Shown: positions 36,019-45,566, counted from the stretch's first letter. The stretch is 64,000 nucleotides of DNA from GAS188 sp044445965 (GCA_044445965.1 JBIOEJ010000004.1:34051-98050); one strand, 5' to 3'. Numbers and translations: made by a program. The notes: generated by a model from the letters alone, not told the origin.

Positions 36019-36962
36019 TGCCGGTTATGTCTCTCGATCGCCTTCAGCGCCTCGACCGGGGCGAAGTCGTCGGTGAGGATTTTGGCCGCAGGATCGATGC
36101 CGGGGTCAGAGCGTTCGATGCGCCGCCTCTCCTTGACGAGGTCGGGAAGGCTGTAGCGGAATTTGAACTGGCGCTGGCGGGCATCGGCCAGCCCCGTCAA
36201 CTCGTCCTTCGATCTCGGCTCGCCGTCATAGGCGGCGAGGACGACATTCTCGTCGGCGACGAAGAGATCGGTCTGGGCGAAGGCGGTCCGAACCGTCTTG
36301 ACCACGGAGTCGAAGAGCGCGCTCGACGGGTCGAGGTTCTGCAGGATGACGCCGCCTTCGGCCAGGTGCTGCTTGACGAGCCCGTAGAACTCCTTGGTGA
36401 GAAGGTGAAAAGGCACGAAGGGCCCGTGATAGGCATCGAGGAGGATCACGTCATAGCGCTGTGTCGTATGCGACAGGAACTGCCGCCCGTCCTCGTTCGC
36501 AAGGTTGAAATTCGCCTCGTCCCTGATCCCGAAATATTTGTGGGAGAGCTCGATGACGACGGGATCGATCTCCACCGAGGTGATTGGCAGGTCGGGCAGC
36601 GAACGATGCAGGTACCACGCCGTCCGGCCGCCGCCGGAGCCGATCTCGAGGACTGAACCGATAGTGCGGGCATAGGCGAGACCGGTCGTCATGAAGCGGG
36701 TATAGGGCGCCGGAAGCTCGAGCTCGTCGGCAGTATTGGCCGCGCTTTCGACGAAGAGAGCCTTGTTCAGGCCAAACGTCATGAAGACGAGGTTGTTCTC
36801 CTTATAGATATAGATCTTGTTGTAGAGCGACTCCCGCGTCTCGACGAGAACCCTTGGCTCCTTCGACAATGCTTCGGTCGACAAGAGGCATGCCAGGGCG
36901 AAGAACGCCCCGGCCAGGCGGGCGCGCGCGACGGAGCTCGGTTTGAAGGGCTGAGAATACAT
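35991..36962 (-). CDS. Secreted or anchored spermidine-synthase-like aminopropyltransferase
   Basis: A 323-residue protein from the ATG at 36962 with a hydrophobic signal-like N-terminus (LAGAFFALACLLSTEALS). The catalytic fold has VLEIGSGGGRTAWYL (SAM or decarboxylated-SAM binding, about 104-118), TSVEIDPVVIEL, NEDGRQFL and LLDAYHGPFVPFHLLTKEFY. The D-A-Y/F segment is the usual polyamine-site region. A signal peptide on such an enzyme is unusual. It begins 10 bases after the last transporter ATPase gene, so it is cotranscribed with the peptide ABC operon. Activity as a true spermidine synthase is unproven. Confidence 0.75.
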   Translation of the reverse strand: MYSQPFKPSSVARARLAGAFFALACLLSTEALSKEPRVLVETRESLYNKIYIYKENNLVFMTFGLNKALFVESAANTADELELPAPYTRFMTTGLAYARTIGSVLEIGSGGGRTAWYLHRSLPDLPITSVEIDPVVIELSHKYFGIRDEANFNLANEDGRQFLSHTTQRYDVILLDAYHGPFVPFHLLTKEFYGLVKQHLAEGGVILQNLDPSSALFDSVVKTVRTAFAQTDLFVADENVVLAAYDGEPRSKDELTGLADARQRQFKFRYSLPDLVKERRRIERSDPGIDPAAKILTDDFAPVEALKAIERHNRQWPSLSPGR

Positions 36963-36972
36963 ATCCGCTGAA

Positions 36973-37800
36973 TTAAAGGGGCGCGTGCCGGCTGTCGAGC
37001 GCGGCACCGCTCATCTCTCCCGCGATGTGAGAGGTGGCGCGTCGATAGCCGCGGCTCGCCTGGATCAACTCGCTCGTATAGGCCTCGCGCGTCGCCCCGC
37101 GCCGCAGATCCTCGACGGCGAGCGTCTCGACGAGGCAGCCATTCTGCATGACGGCCACGCGCTGGCACAGATGCGCCACGACCGCGAGAGCGTGGCTGAC
37201 GAGGATGCTGGTGAGGCCGTGGCTGCGACGGAGCTTGGCGAGCAGGTTGAGGATCTCTGCCTGGATCGAGACATCGAGCGACGAGGTGGGCTCGTCGAGG
37301 AGCAGGATGCGCGGCGACAGGATGAGGGCGCGAGCGATCGCCACGCGCTGGCGCTGACCGCCGGAGAGCTGGTGCGGATAGCGGAAGCGGTGATGCCGGT
37401 CGAGGCCGACCTCGGCCAGCGCTTCCTCGATCCGCCTGCCGGCCTCGCCCAGGCCGTGGATGGCGAGCGGCTCGGTCAGGATGCGGTCGACCGTCTGACG
37501 CGGATGCAGCGACGAGTAGGGGTCCTGGAAGACGAGCTGCATCAGCCGCCGTTCCGCCTTCGTGCGCCGCCTCCCGGCCGCGCGGCCGGCGATGCGGATC
37601 GTCCCCTGCGCCAACGGCAACAGGCCGGCGATGGCGCGCAGCACGGTCGATTTGCCCGATCCTGATTCCCCGACGAGACCGAAGGTCTCGCCGGGCCTGA
37701 CCGCGAAGGAGACCTCGTTCACCGCCATGATGGTGCGGCGCCCCTGCCGGAAGGCGACGCCGAGCGCCTCGACCGCGACCGTCGCATCGCCGGCGCCCAT
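36973..37800 (-). CDS. Peptide ABC transporter ATP-binding protein, DppF-like
   Basis: A 275-residue ATPase. It has Walker A GESGSGKST, the signature LSGGQRQRVAIARAL and Walker B RILLLDEPTSSLD. The ATG at 37800 lies 2 bases after the dppD-like stop, and the frame is open far upstream only as an antisense artefact of dppD. It follows the DppD-like gene, as in dpp/opp operons, and provides the second ATPase. Confidence 0.9.
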   Translation of the reverse strand: MGAGDATVAVEALGVAFRQGRRTIMAVNEVSFAVRPGETFGLVGESGSGKSTVLRAIAGLLPLAQGTIRIAGRAAGRRRTKAERRLMQLVFQDPYSSLHPRQTVDRILTEPLAIHGLGEAGRRIEEALAEVGLDRHHRFRYPHQLSGGQRQRVAIARALILSPRILLLDEPTSSLDVSIQAEILNLLAKLRRSHGLTSILVSHALAVVAHLCQRVAVMQNGCLVETLAVEDLRRGATREAYTSELIQASRGYRRATSHIAGEMSGAALDSRHAPL

Positions 37801-37802
37801 GG

Positions 37803-38642
37803 TCACGTCGCCCAGGCCGGGTCGCGCGGAACGACGGCGAGCTCGGCGCGCGGCCGGTCGAGATCGGGCGCCGCGGCGATCAGCGCCTGCGTATAGGGGT
37901 GCTTCGCGCGGCCGAGGTCGCGCGCCGCGAGCTCCTCGACGATCCTCCCCCTGTACATGACAAGCACGCGGTCGCAGAAGCTCGCGATCACCGTGAGGTT
38001 GTGGCTGATGAAGATGAGAGCCATGCCGCGGGCCGAAACCAGATCGTCGAGGATGCGCAGCACCTCGTTCTGCACGGTCACGTCGAGGGCCGAGGTCGGC
38101 TCGTCGGCGATCAGCAGATCGGGCTCGGCGATCAGCATGGCGGCGATCATGACGCGCTGCCCCATGCCGCCCGAGAGCTGATGCGGATGGAGATGGAAGA
38201 CACGTTCCGGGTCGCGGATGCGCACCGCTTCGAGCATCGCCAGCGCCCGGCGCCTCGCCTCGGCGCCTGAGACGGCGGCGTGCAGGCGAAGCGTCTCGGC
38301 GATCTGCTCGCCCACCTTGATGACCGGGTTGAGCGAGAATTTGGGGTCCTGCATGATCATGGAGATGCGTCTGCCGCGCAGCTCGCGCCAGGCGCCGGCC
38401 GGCAGGTGCAGGAGTTCCCTGCCCTCGAAGGCGAGGCGCTTGGCTCGCACTCTCGCGCTCGGCGGCAAGAGGCCGAGGATGGCGCGCCCGGTCGTCGACT
38501 TGCCGGAGCCCGATTCGCCGACGATGCCGAGCCGCTCGCACCGCAGTCCGAAGGACACGTCGCGCACCGCCTGGAAGGGCGCTCTTGCGCCCTCGAAGAC
38601 GACGTCGAGACCCTCGACCTCGAGGAGGGGCGCTTCGCTCAT
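37803..38642 (-). CDS. Peptide ABC transporter ATP-binding protein, DppD-like
   Basis: A 279-residue ATPase with Walker A GESGSGKSTTGRAIL, QDPKFSLNPV (Q-loop region, typical of Dpp/Opp ATPases), signature LSGGMGQRVMIAAML and Walker B LLIADEPTSALDVT. Some signature residues differ slightly from the usual L-S-G-G-M-R-Q-R. It sits between the DppC-like permease (28-base gap) and the DppF-like ATPase (2-base gap). Confidence 0.9.
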   Translation of the reverse strand: MSEAPLLEVEGLDVVFEGARAPFQAVRDVSFGLRCERLGIVGESGSGKSTTGRAILGLLPPSARVRAKRLAFEGRELLHLPAGAWRELRGRRISMIMQDPKFSLNPVIKVGEQIAETLRLHAAVSGAEARRRALAMLEAVRIRDPERVFHLHPHQLSGGMGQRVMIAAMLIAEPDLLIADEPTSALDVTVQNEVLRILDDLVSARGMALIFISHNLTVIASFCDRVLVMYRGRIVEELAARDLGRAKHPYTQALIAAAPDLDRPRAELAVVPRDPAWAT

Positions 38643-38670
38643 GGGCTCATGGCCTCATCGGCTGCAGATC

Positions 38671-39591
38671 TCATCGACTTCTCGGGTCGAACACGTCGCG
38701 CAGGCCGTCGCCGAGAAGGTTGAAGCCGAGGCTGACGACGAAGATGGCAAAGCCCGGGACCGTCGCCACCCACCACTGATCGAGGATGACTTCCCTGCCC
38801 GAGGAGACCATGGCGCCCCATTCGGGCGTCGGCGGCTGGGCGCCGAGGCCGAGGAAACCGAGGCCCGCCGCCGTCAGGATGATGCCTGCCATGTCGAGGG
38901 TGAGGCGCACGATCACCGAGGACAGGCACAAGGGCACGACATGGCGCGTGAGGATGCGCAGCGTCGAGGCGCCCTGCAGTACGATCGCCGCGATATAGTC
39001 GCTCTTGGCGATGGTGATGGTCTCGGCACGCGCCAGGCGCGCATAGGGCGGCCAGGCGGTGAGCGAGATGGCGATGACGGCGTTCTCGATGCCGGGCCCC
39101 AAGGCCGCCGCGAAGGCGAGCGCCAGCACCAGGCGCGGAAAGGCGAGAAAGATATCGGTGATCCGCATCAGCACCATGTCGACCGCGGAGCCGAGATAGC
39201 CCGCGGTCGTGCCGACCGCGAGGCCGATCGGCGCCACCACCGCCGCGACCAGGAGGACGATGACGAGCGTCACGCGGGCGCCGTAGACGGTGCGGGCGAA
39301 AATGTCCCTGCCGAGCTCGTCGGTGCCGAACCAGTGGGCGGCGTTCGGCGGAGCCAGCCTGCCGGCGAGGTCTTGCGCGATCGGGGAGAGGCCATGCGTC
39401 AGCAAGGGCGCGGCGAACGCCACCGCGATGAGGGCGATCACGATCAAGAGGCCGAGCAGCGCCAGCGGATTGCCGATGATCGCGCCGCTGGCGCGATAGA
39501 AGCTGCCGCATAAGGCCTGGAAGCGCGAGGCGGGATCCTCGGCGCCGAGCCAAGCCTTGAGCGAAAGCCCCACCATTGCGCCATCGCTCAT
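38671..39591 (-). CDS. Peptide ABC transporter permease, DppC-like
   Basis: A 306-residue inner-membrane protein from the ATG at 39591. It carries the N-terminal OppC-type segment, HWFGTDELGRDIFARTVYGAR typical of this subfamily, about six membrane helices, and the ATPase-contact loop with E-A-A-like sequence (ARAETITIAKSDYIAA). It starts 5 bases after the stop of the DppB-like gene. The large forward frame to 40032 is mostly antisense to dppB and rejected. Confidence 0.9.
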   Translation of the reverse strand: MSDGAMVGLSLKAWLGAEDPASRFQALCGSFYRASGAIIGNPLALLGLLIVIALIAVAFAAPLLTHGLSPIAQDLAGRLAPPNAAHWFGTDELGRDIFARTVYGARVTLVIVLLVAAVVAPIGLAVGTTAGYLGSAVDMVLMRITDIFLAFPRLVLALAFAAALGPGIENAVIAISLTAWPPYARLARAETITIAKSDYIAAIVLQGASTLRILTRHVVPLCLSSVIVRLTLDMAGIILTAAGLGFLGLGAQPPTPEWGAMVSSGREVILDQWWVATVPGFAIFVVSLGFNLLGDGLRDVFDPRSR

Positions 39592-39596
39592 CAGGG

Positions 39597-40706
39597 TCAG
39601 GCCTCGCGCAGCCTGGGATCGGCGAGCTTGTAGAGGAAGTCGCAGAACAGGTTGATGCCGATGAACACGGCGCCGACGACGAGCGTGCCGCCGAGCACGG
39701 CGTTCATGTCCGCATTGAACAACGAGCGCGTGATATAGAGGCCGAGCCCCGGCCAGGCGAACACCGTCTCGGTGAGCACCGCCCCTTCGAGCAGCGAGGC
39801 GTAGCTGAGGCCGATGACAGTAATGAGCGGCACCATGATATTGGGAAAAGCGTGCCGCCACACCGCGCCTTGAAAAGAGCGTCCCTTGATGAGGGCTGCC
39901 GTCACATATTCCTGGCGCAGCTGATCGATCATGAATGAGCGCGTCATGCGCGCGATATAGGCGAGCGACAGATAGCCGAGCAGGCTCGCGGGCAAGATCA
40001 GATGGCCGAGCGCGTTGCGGAAGATGTCCCATTCGCCGGCGAACGCGGCATCGATCAGGATGACGCCGGTACGCGGGGTGAGCACGTCCTCGTAGAACAC
40101 GTCGATCCGGCCGGGCCCCAGCACCCAGCCGAGCTTGCCGTAGAACAGGAAGAGGCCGACGAGGCCCAGCCAGAAGACCGGCATCGAGTAGCCGAACAGG
40201 CCGACGAGGCGCACCACATGGTCGAGGCCGCGCCCCTGCCTGGCGGCGGCCAGGACGCCCGCCGGCACGCCGATGGCGACGCCGATGATGGTGGCGATCG
40301 TGGCGAGCTCGAAGGTCGCCGGGAAGAAGTGCATGAGGTCGGCCAGCACCGGATGCGAGGTGATCACCGAATTGCCGAGATCGCCCGTCAGCACCTTCTT
40401 GAGATAGATGACGTATTGCTCGGGGATCGAGCGGTCGAGCCCCATGGCGATCTTGGCCTTCTCATAGACTTCGCGGGTGGCGCGGTCCCCGACCACGGCG
40501 AGCACCGGATCGACCGGAATGAAGCGGCCGATGACGAAGGTCACGGCGGTGAGACCGAGGAAGGTCAGTAACAGCGACCCGATGAGCGTTGCTGCTTGAG
40601 CGACCAGCCGGGCCAGGCGCCCGAACGCGCCAGGGTCGCCCGTCGCGGTCTCGTCCCGCGCGCCTTCGGCGCGAACGCTGGCCTCTGCCTCTCCGGCAAA
40701 GACCAT
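39597..40706 (-). CDS. Peptide ABC transporter permease, DppB-like
   Basis: A 369-residue inner-membrane protein and the first gene of the operon. It has the N-terminal helix followed by MGLDRSIPEQYVIYLKKVLTGDLGNS, typical of DppB/OppB, and the C-terminal RSFQGAVWRHAFPNIMVPLITVIG ATPase-contact region. The N-terminus is about 30 residues longer than usual and charged (EGARDETATGDPG), so a later start is possible. Upstream, 151 bases separate it from the divergent pentapeptide-repeat gene; both promoters should be there. Confidence 0.88.
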   Translation of the reverse strand: MVFAGEAEASVRAEGARDETATGDPGAFGRLARLVAQAATLIGSLLLTFLGLTAVTFVIGRFIPVDPVLAVVGDRATREVYEKAKIAMGLDRSIPEQYVIYLKKVLTGDLGNSVITSHPVLADLMHFFPATFELATIATIIGVAIGVPAGVLAAARQGRGLDHVVRLVGLFGYSMPVFWLGLVGLFLFYGKLGWVLGPGRIDVFYEDVLTPRTGVILIDAAFAGEWDIFRNALGHLILPASLLGYLSLAYIARMTRSFMIDQLRQEYVTAALIKGRSFQGAVWRHAFPNIMVPLITVIGLSYASLLEGAVLTETVFAWPGLGLYITRSLFNADMNAVLGGTLVVGAVFIGINLFCDFLYKLADPRLREA

Positions 40707-40857
40707 CAGCCGAGCATCTGGAGATTGCGACCGAACACGGCGTCATCCTGCCGCCATTCGGCTCCGCTCGCAAGGTGGCGGGCAGCCAAAGCTCGACGAG
40801 GGATGCCGATCGGGTTAACCTGAGGTTTGCCGGGCCGACCGAGCGGGGGCGCGGGGG

Positions 40858-42799
40858 ATGGATCCCAAGGACGTAGGCGAGCTTCAAAACTCACTCAACG
40901 ACGCGGCCGGCGGGGCTTCCGTTCTCTGGACGGCCTTCGTCACCTTCCAGATCTATCTGGCGATCGCCATCGGATCGGTCACGCATCGCGATCTGTTCCT
41001 CGAAAAGCCGATCCAGATGCCGCTCTTGAACGTCGAATTGCCGCTCACCGCTTTCTTCGTTGTGGCCCCGACCGTTCTCTTGGTCTTCCATTTCTATATC
41101 TTTATGCAGCTGCTCACGCTGGCGAAAAAGGCGAAATATTACGACTTGGCGCTCAAGCAGGCGGCCCCTGTGGCCGCGGACCGCCAGGGCATGCGGCAAC
41201 GGCTGGATCCCCTTCCTGGTGCTGCAGTTCCTGGCCGGGCCGCAGGATCAGCGGCAGGGCTTCAGCGGCTTTTTCCTGAGACTCGTCTCCTGGCTCACGC
41301 TCGTGGGCGCGCCCATGCTCGTGCTGCTCCTGGCGCAGCTGACCTTCCTGCCCTATCACAGCGAGCCGATCGTCTGGTGGCAACGCATCATCGTGCTCAT
41401 CGACGGCAATTTGATCTGGTACTTCTGGAATCGCATCCGGGGCGACAACGGCGCCATTATTTCATGGGTACCGGCGAGATATTGGATAGGCGTCGGCGCG
41501 GCGCTGACGATTTGCGTCTACCTCTTCAGCATCGGCATCGCGACCTATCCGGGCGAGGCAGTGGATCGTCTCCTACCCGAGTTTCGCTTCATTCCGACGG
41601 CTTGGCCGGCCAGTCGGTGGGGTTCGGACCCCTCCTGGACATCGCTGCACCAGCTTATCTTCGGAGGCCGGCCCGACGAGGTCACCGGACAACCCAGCGG
41701 TTGGTTCTCGAACCGCCTCGTGCTCACTGGTCAGAGCTTCGTCGATGAACCCGACAAGCTCGACAAGATCGAGGTCAGTCATTCGTTCAGAAGGCGGGAC
41801 CTGACACGGGCGGTGTTCAACAGGGCCGATCTGCGCAAGGCCGACTTCACCGGCGCGCTGCTCGACGATGCATGGCTCAGATACGCGAAGCTCGAGAGCG
41901 CGCAGTTCGGCTGCGCTCCGAGCACAAGCGGCGCATGCAGCGCCCACACCATGCTGCAAGGTGCGCATTTCATCCAAGCGATGCTGCAAGGCGCCGATCT
42001 CAGGCAAGCGCAGCTGCAAGGCGCGGATCTCAAGGGGGCGCGGCTGCAAGGCGCGGACCTGGCCGAGGCGCAACTGACGGCCGCGAACCTCTCCGGGGCG
42101 CAGCTGCAGGGCGTGGTTCTCGAGAATGCGGCCCTGCAAGGCGCCGGTCTCAACGGGGCGCAGCTACAGGGCGCGAACCTCAGCGATGCGGAGCTGCAAG
42201 GCGCGAGCCTCGGTGCGGCCAAGCTGCAAGGCGCCATCCTTTCCGGTGCGCAATTGCAGGGCGCGTCGCTCGCAGGCGCCAGCCTCTGGCGCGCCCGGGG
42301 CACACCTGCAAGCGATCCCGTGGACTTCGAGGGATACGATGCGGACACGAGGCTCAAGGAGAACAGGCAATCGTTCCTCGTGTGGCGCGAGGACGTCCTC
42401 AAGGATATCCCGGCAGGAAATTTTCGTGACAAGGCGAACGAGCGCTTGTCGGCGCTCGATCCTGAAGCGAAGGAACCGAACGACCCGACCGATGCTCGGC
42501 ATTGGCAGACTGGCGCGCCACCGCTGCCGGAAGAGCTGCGCCAGAGGGAGCTTGCGGACTTCCTTGCCGCTTTGGCCTGCCGGAAGGATTCGGCGCCCTA
42601 TGTGGCGCGCGGACTGCTCAACAACGACCGATTGACGGATACACCGACGCAGACCGCGACCGTTGCCGCCAAGCTGAGACAAGGAATGTCCGACGCGGCC
42701 GGATGTCCCGGCGTCGGCGGCTTCACCGAAACGGATTGGCGAGACTTGGACAAGGTCGAAGAGGATGCGCGAACCCCGTTCCTTTCGGGTGGCCGTTAG
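40858..42799 (+). pseudogene. Pentapeptide-repeat membrane protein, apparently frameshifted
   Basis: One protein is spread over two frames. From the ATG at 40858 the first frame encodes two membrane segments and ends the recognisable part near KYYDLALKQAAPVAADRQGMRQ. The continuation (GWIPFLVLQFLAGP...) is in the +1 frame from about 41195, runs with two more helices, and reaches a pentapeptide-repeat region at about 41790-42300 with many A-D/N-L-x-x-A-x-L-Q-G units. A conserved C-terminal tail ends at a TAG at 42799 that belongs to a dispersed palindrome. Removing one base near 41200 would join the frames. It is either a recent pseudogene or a sequencing error. Confidence 0.75.
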
Positions 42800-42906
42800 A
42801 GCATGATCCGGAAAAGTGGAAACCGGTTTTCCGAAAAGATCATGCTCAAACAAAGGTTAGATCGCCACAGCGCCACAGCGATTCCGTTTGAAGTGATCAC
42901 GCTCTA
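42797..42906. repeat. TAGAGCATGATCC-type dispersed palindromic element, full copy
   Basis: The element opens with TAGAGCATGATC and closes with GATCACGCTCTAG. An internal hairpin is made by CCGGAAAAGTGGAAACCGG and TTTTCCGAAAAGATCATGCTC. The first three bases are the stop of the pentapeptide gene, and the last bases (CTA at 42904-42906, read on the minus strand) are the TAG stop of the lyase gene. Elements of this type are common in Rhizobiales genomes. Confidence 0.8.
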
Positions 42907-44265
42907 GCGCGCGCCCACTGGGCTGTTGGCGGCCAAGACGCGATCGACCATCTCGCCGCACAGGCCGAGATAATTCGCCGGGTCGATCAGGCGCGCCAAG
43001 GCCGCTCGATCCATATGCGGCGCGATTTCCGGGTGCTCGGCGAGCAGGTGGAGAAAGGGCCGCCCGGTCGCGATCGCCGCGCGGCAGATATCATAGACGA
43101 GGTCATGGGCGCGCTGGCGGCCGAGGCTCGGGCCGAGCCCCATCATCACGGCCTCCGACATGATCAGCCCGCCTGTCGCATCGAGGTTCTTGCGCATGCG
43201 CTCGGGATCGACCTGCAGACCTCCGATGAGGAAGCGCGTTTGCGCCAGGGCGCCGGCCGACAGGCAGAATATCTCCGGCAGTGCGATCCACTCGATCTCC
43301 CACGGCCCCGTCGAGCGTTCATGGTCTTCCACCATCGCGTCCAGCAAGGCCGGCACGTGCTGGCGCACCATCGATACGCAGGCATGGATGTAGACGCACG
43401 AAATCGGGTTGCGCTTCTGCGGCATGGTGCTCGACGAGCCGCGGCCCTCGGCAAAGGGCTCGTAGACCTCTTCGACCTCCGTCTGCATCATCAGCTTCAC
43501 GTCGGTCGAGATCTTGCCGAGTGTGCCGCAAACGAGGCCGAGGAAGCAACCGACCTCCGCGATCCGGTCGCGCATCGTATGCCAGGCGATCTCCGGCTGG
43601 CCGAGGCCGAGCTCGGTCATCAACCCCGCTTGCACATCGAGCCCGGCGCCGCCCAACGAGGACAGATTGCCGGCTGCGCCGCCGAACTCGCCGACCAGCA
43701 CGCGCGGCCTCAGCTCCTTCAGCCGCGCGAGATGGCGCTGGAAGCCGGCCAGCAAGACCGCGGCCTTGTAGCCGAAGGTGATCGGAACCGCGTGCTGCAG
43801 ATTGCTGCGCGCCGCCATCGGCGTGTCCCGATAGCGGCGGGCGAGATCGGCGAGCGAGCCGGCGATCGCCTTCAGGTCCTGGTCGACGAGATCGAGCCCG
43901 GCGCGGATCTGCATCACCGTTGCGGTATCAGTGACATCTTGAGTGGTCGCCCCCCAATGGCACCATTCGCCGAGTCCCCGACCGGATAGCGAAACAAGCT
44001 GCTGCACGACCCCCAGCACCGGATAGCCGATCCGTTGCGTCTGCAACTTGAGCTTTGCCATGTCGATCTCGTCGACGCGACAATGCCGGCAAATCTCGTC
44101 CGCTGCCTCATGAGGGATGACGCCCAAGCGGGCTTGCACGCGCGCCAGGGCGGCTTCGATGTCCAAGTAGAACTGCACGCGTTGCTCGTCGGAGAAGACG
44201 GCGCGCATCCGGGCGGTGCTGAATATGTCGCCGAAGATGCTCGAGTCGATGATGGTTGCGGCCAT
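42904..44265 (-). CDS. Fumarase/aspartase-superfamily lyase (PcaB/adenylosuccinate-lyase-like)
   Basis: A 453-residue soluble enzyme that would catalyse beta-elimination or cycloisomerisation of a succinyl compound. It has the three conserved regions: HWGATTQDVTDT (103-114), the MAARSNLQHAVPITFG (150-165) segment, and the signature loop GSSSTMPQKRNP (276-287) containing the catalytic serine. The pattern is nearest to 3-carboxymuconate cycloisomerase-like and adenylosuccinate-lyase-like proteins. No protocatechuate genes are nearby, and a purine role is unlikely for a second copy in this context. It diverges from a TRAP transporter operon, suggesting that it processes an imported carboxylate. 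Confidence 0.82.
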   Translation of the reverse strand: MAATIIDSSIFGDIFSTARMRAVFSDEQRVQFYLDIEAALARVQARLGVIPHEAADEICRHCRVDEIDMAKLKLQTQRIGYPVLGVVQQLVSLSGRGLGEWCHWGATTQDVTDTATVMQIRAGLDLVDQDLKAIAGSLADLARRYRDTPMAARSNLQHAVPITFGYKAAVLLAGFQRHLARLKELRPRVLVGEFGGAAGNLSSLGGAGLDVQAGLMTELGLGQPEIAWHTMRDRIAEVGCFLGLVCGTLGKISTDVKLMMQTEVEEVYEPFAEGRGSSSTMPQKRNPISCVYIHACVSMVRQHVPALLDAMVEDHERSTGPWEIEWIALPEIFCLSAGALAQTRFLIGGLQVDPERMRKNLDATGGLIMSEAVMMGLGPSLGRQRAHDLVYDICRAAIATGRPFLHLLAEHPEIAPHMDRAALARLIDPANYLGLCGEMVDRVLAANSPVGAR

Positions 44266-44412
44266 GTTCCTTTTGTCCTCACGCCATTGCCGGACCGAAG
44301 GCCCCGTTTCGACTATCGTAGCCTGGACGGATCGACGCCGCAGGTGGTATTCAAGCGGCTAGAAAGCTTGGAGAAATGCACTCCAGCGTCCAGACCTTGG
44401 GAGGGAACGTCG

Positions 44413-45459
44413 ATGCGCAAATGGCTCCTCGGGCTTTCGGCTTCGGCCTGCATGTCTGCGGCCTTCGTGCTCGCGACCTTCGCGCTTGCAGGTATCGCGT
44501 TTCCTGGGGCCGTCATGGCCCAACAGCCGATCATCATCAAGTTCAGCCACGTCGCCTCGTCGGACGCGCCCAAGGGCAAGGCGGCGATTTTGTTCAAGGA
44601 GCTCGCCGAGAAATACACGAACGGCAAGGTGAAGGTGGAGGTCTACCACAACTCCTCGCTCTATAAGGACAAGGAGGAGCTGGAGGCGCTGCAGCTCGGT
44701 GCGGTGCAGATCCTTGCACCCTCGATCTCGAAGTTCGGGCCGCTCGGGGTCAAGGAGTTCGACATCTTCGACCTTCCCTTCCTCATGAGCGACGATGCGC
44801 GCGCTCGCCAGATGTACGCGAGCCCCTTGATGGCGGAGCTCAACAAGAAGCTCGAAGCCAAGGGTGTCCTGCCGCTCGCCTATTGGGACAACGGCACGCA
44901 TGTCTACACGTCCAACAAGCCGCTCATCATGCCCGACGACTTCAAGGGTATGAAGATGCGCATCCAAGGCTCGAAGGTGCTCGATGCCGTGGCGCGCGAG
45001 CTCGGCGCCATCCCGCAGATCATGGCTTTTTCCGAGGTCTATCAGGCCCTGCAGACCGGTGTCGTCGATGGCGAGGACAATGTGCCCTCCAACATCCTGA
45101 CGCAGAGGTTCTACGAGGTGCAGAAATATCTGACGGTGTCCTATCATGGGCGGCTCACCTACGCCCTCGTCACCAACAAGAAGTTCTGGGACGGCCTGCC
45201 CGAAGACGTGCGTGCCCCTCTGATGCGGGCGGTGAAGGAATCGACCGACTACTTCGACGAGACGGCCGCCAAGGACAACGCCGACGCGCTGGAGAAGATC
45301 AAGGCCTCCGGCAAGGTCCAGGTCCATGTGCTCACGCCAGAGGAGAAGCAGGCCTGGGTCGCCAAGCTGATGCCGGTGCATACCGAAATGCAGAGCCGTT
45401 TCGGCAAGGATTTCATCGAGCAGATCTACAAGGCCTCCGGCTTCACGCCGTCGCTCTGA
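44413..45459 (+). CDS. TRAP transporter substrate-binding protein, DctP family
   Basis: A 348-residue exported protein from the ATG at 44413, preceded by GGGAGGG. Signal peptide about residues 1-33 (ending GAVMAQQ). The mature protein has IIKFSHVASSDAPKGKAA, KVEVYHNSSLYKDKEELEALQLG, the ligand region GMKMRIQGSKVLDAVAREL with the conserved R for carboxylate binding, and QTGVVDGEDN. This is the DctP pattern that binds C4-dicarboxylates or related organic acids. dctQ and dctM follow. A stem-loop lies in the 107 bases between this gene and dctQ. Confidence 0.93.
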   Translation: MRKWLLGLSASACMSAAFVLATFALAGIAFPGAVMAQQPIIIKFSHVASSDAPKGKAAILFKELAEKYTNGKVKVEVYHNSSLYKDKEELEALQLGAVQILAPSISKFGPLGVKEFDIFDLPFLMSDDARARQMYASPLMAELNKKLEAKGVLPLAYWDNGTHVYTSNKPLIMPDDFKGMKMRIQGSKVLDAVARELGAIPQIMAFSEVYQALQTGVVDGEDNVPSNILTQRFYEVQKYLTVSYHGRLTYALVTNKKFWDGLPEDVRAPLMRAVKESTDYFDETAAKDNADALEKIKASGKVQVHVLTPEEKQAWVAKLMPVHTEMQSRFGKDFIEQIYKASGFTPSL

Positions 45460-45485
45460 GCGCCCTGACCGGACAAGACGATGCG

Positions 45486-45516
45486 GATGTCGGTCGCCTC
45501 GGGGGCAGCCGACATC
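45486..45516 (+). promoter_or_regulatory. Intercistronic hairpin between dctP and dctQ
   Basis: GATGTCGG (45486-45493) pairs perfectly with CCGACATC (45509-45516), and part of the GC-rich loop can also pair. No T-run follows, so it is more likely an mRNA-stabilising or partial-readthrough structure that keeps binding protein in excess over membrane subunits. Confidence 0.45.
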
Positions 45517-45566
45517 GAGCCACGTAACCAAGAAGCAGCCCGAGCTCGGGGCCGAGGGGAGAAAGA

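Noticed and set aside
41940..42300. Tandem-repeat DNA or CRISPR-like array
   Set aside because: The periodicity is the 15-base coding unit of pentapeptide repeats; there are no unique spacers of constant length.
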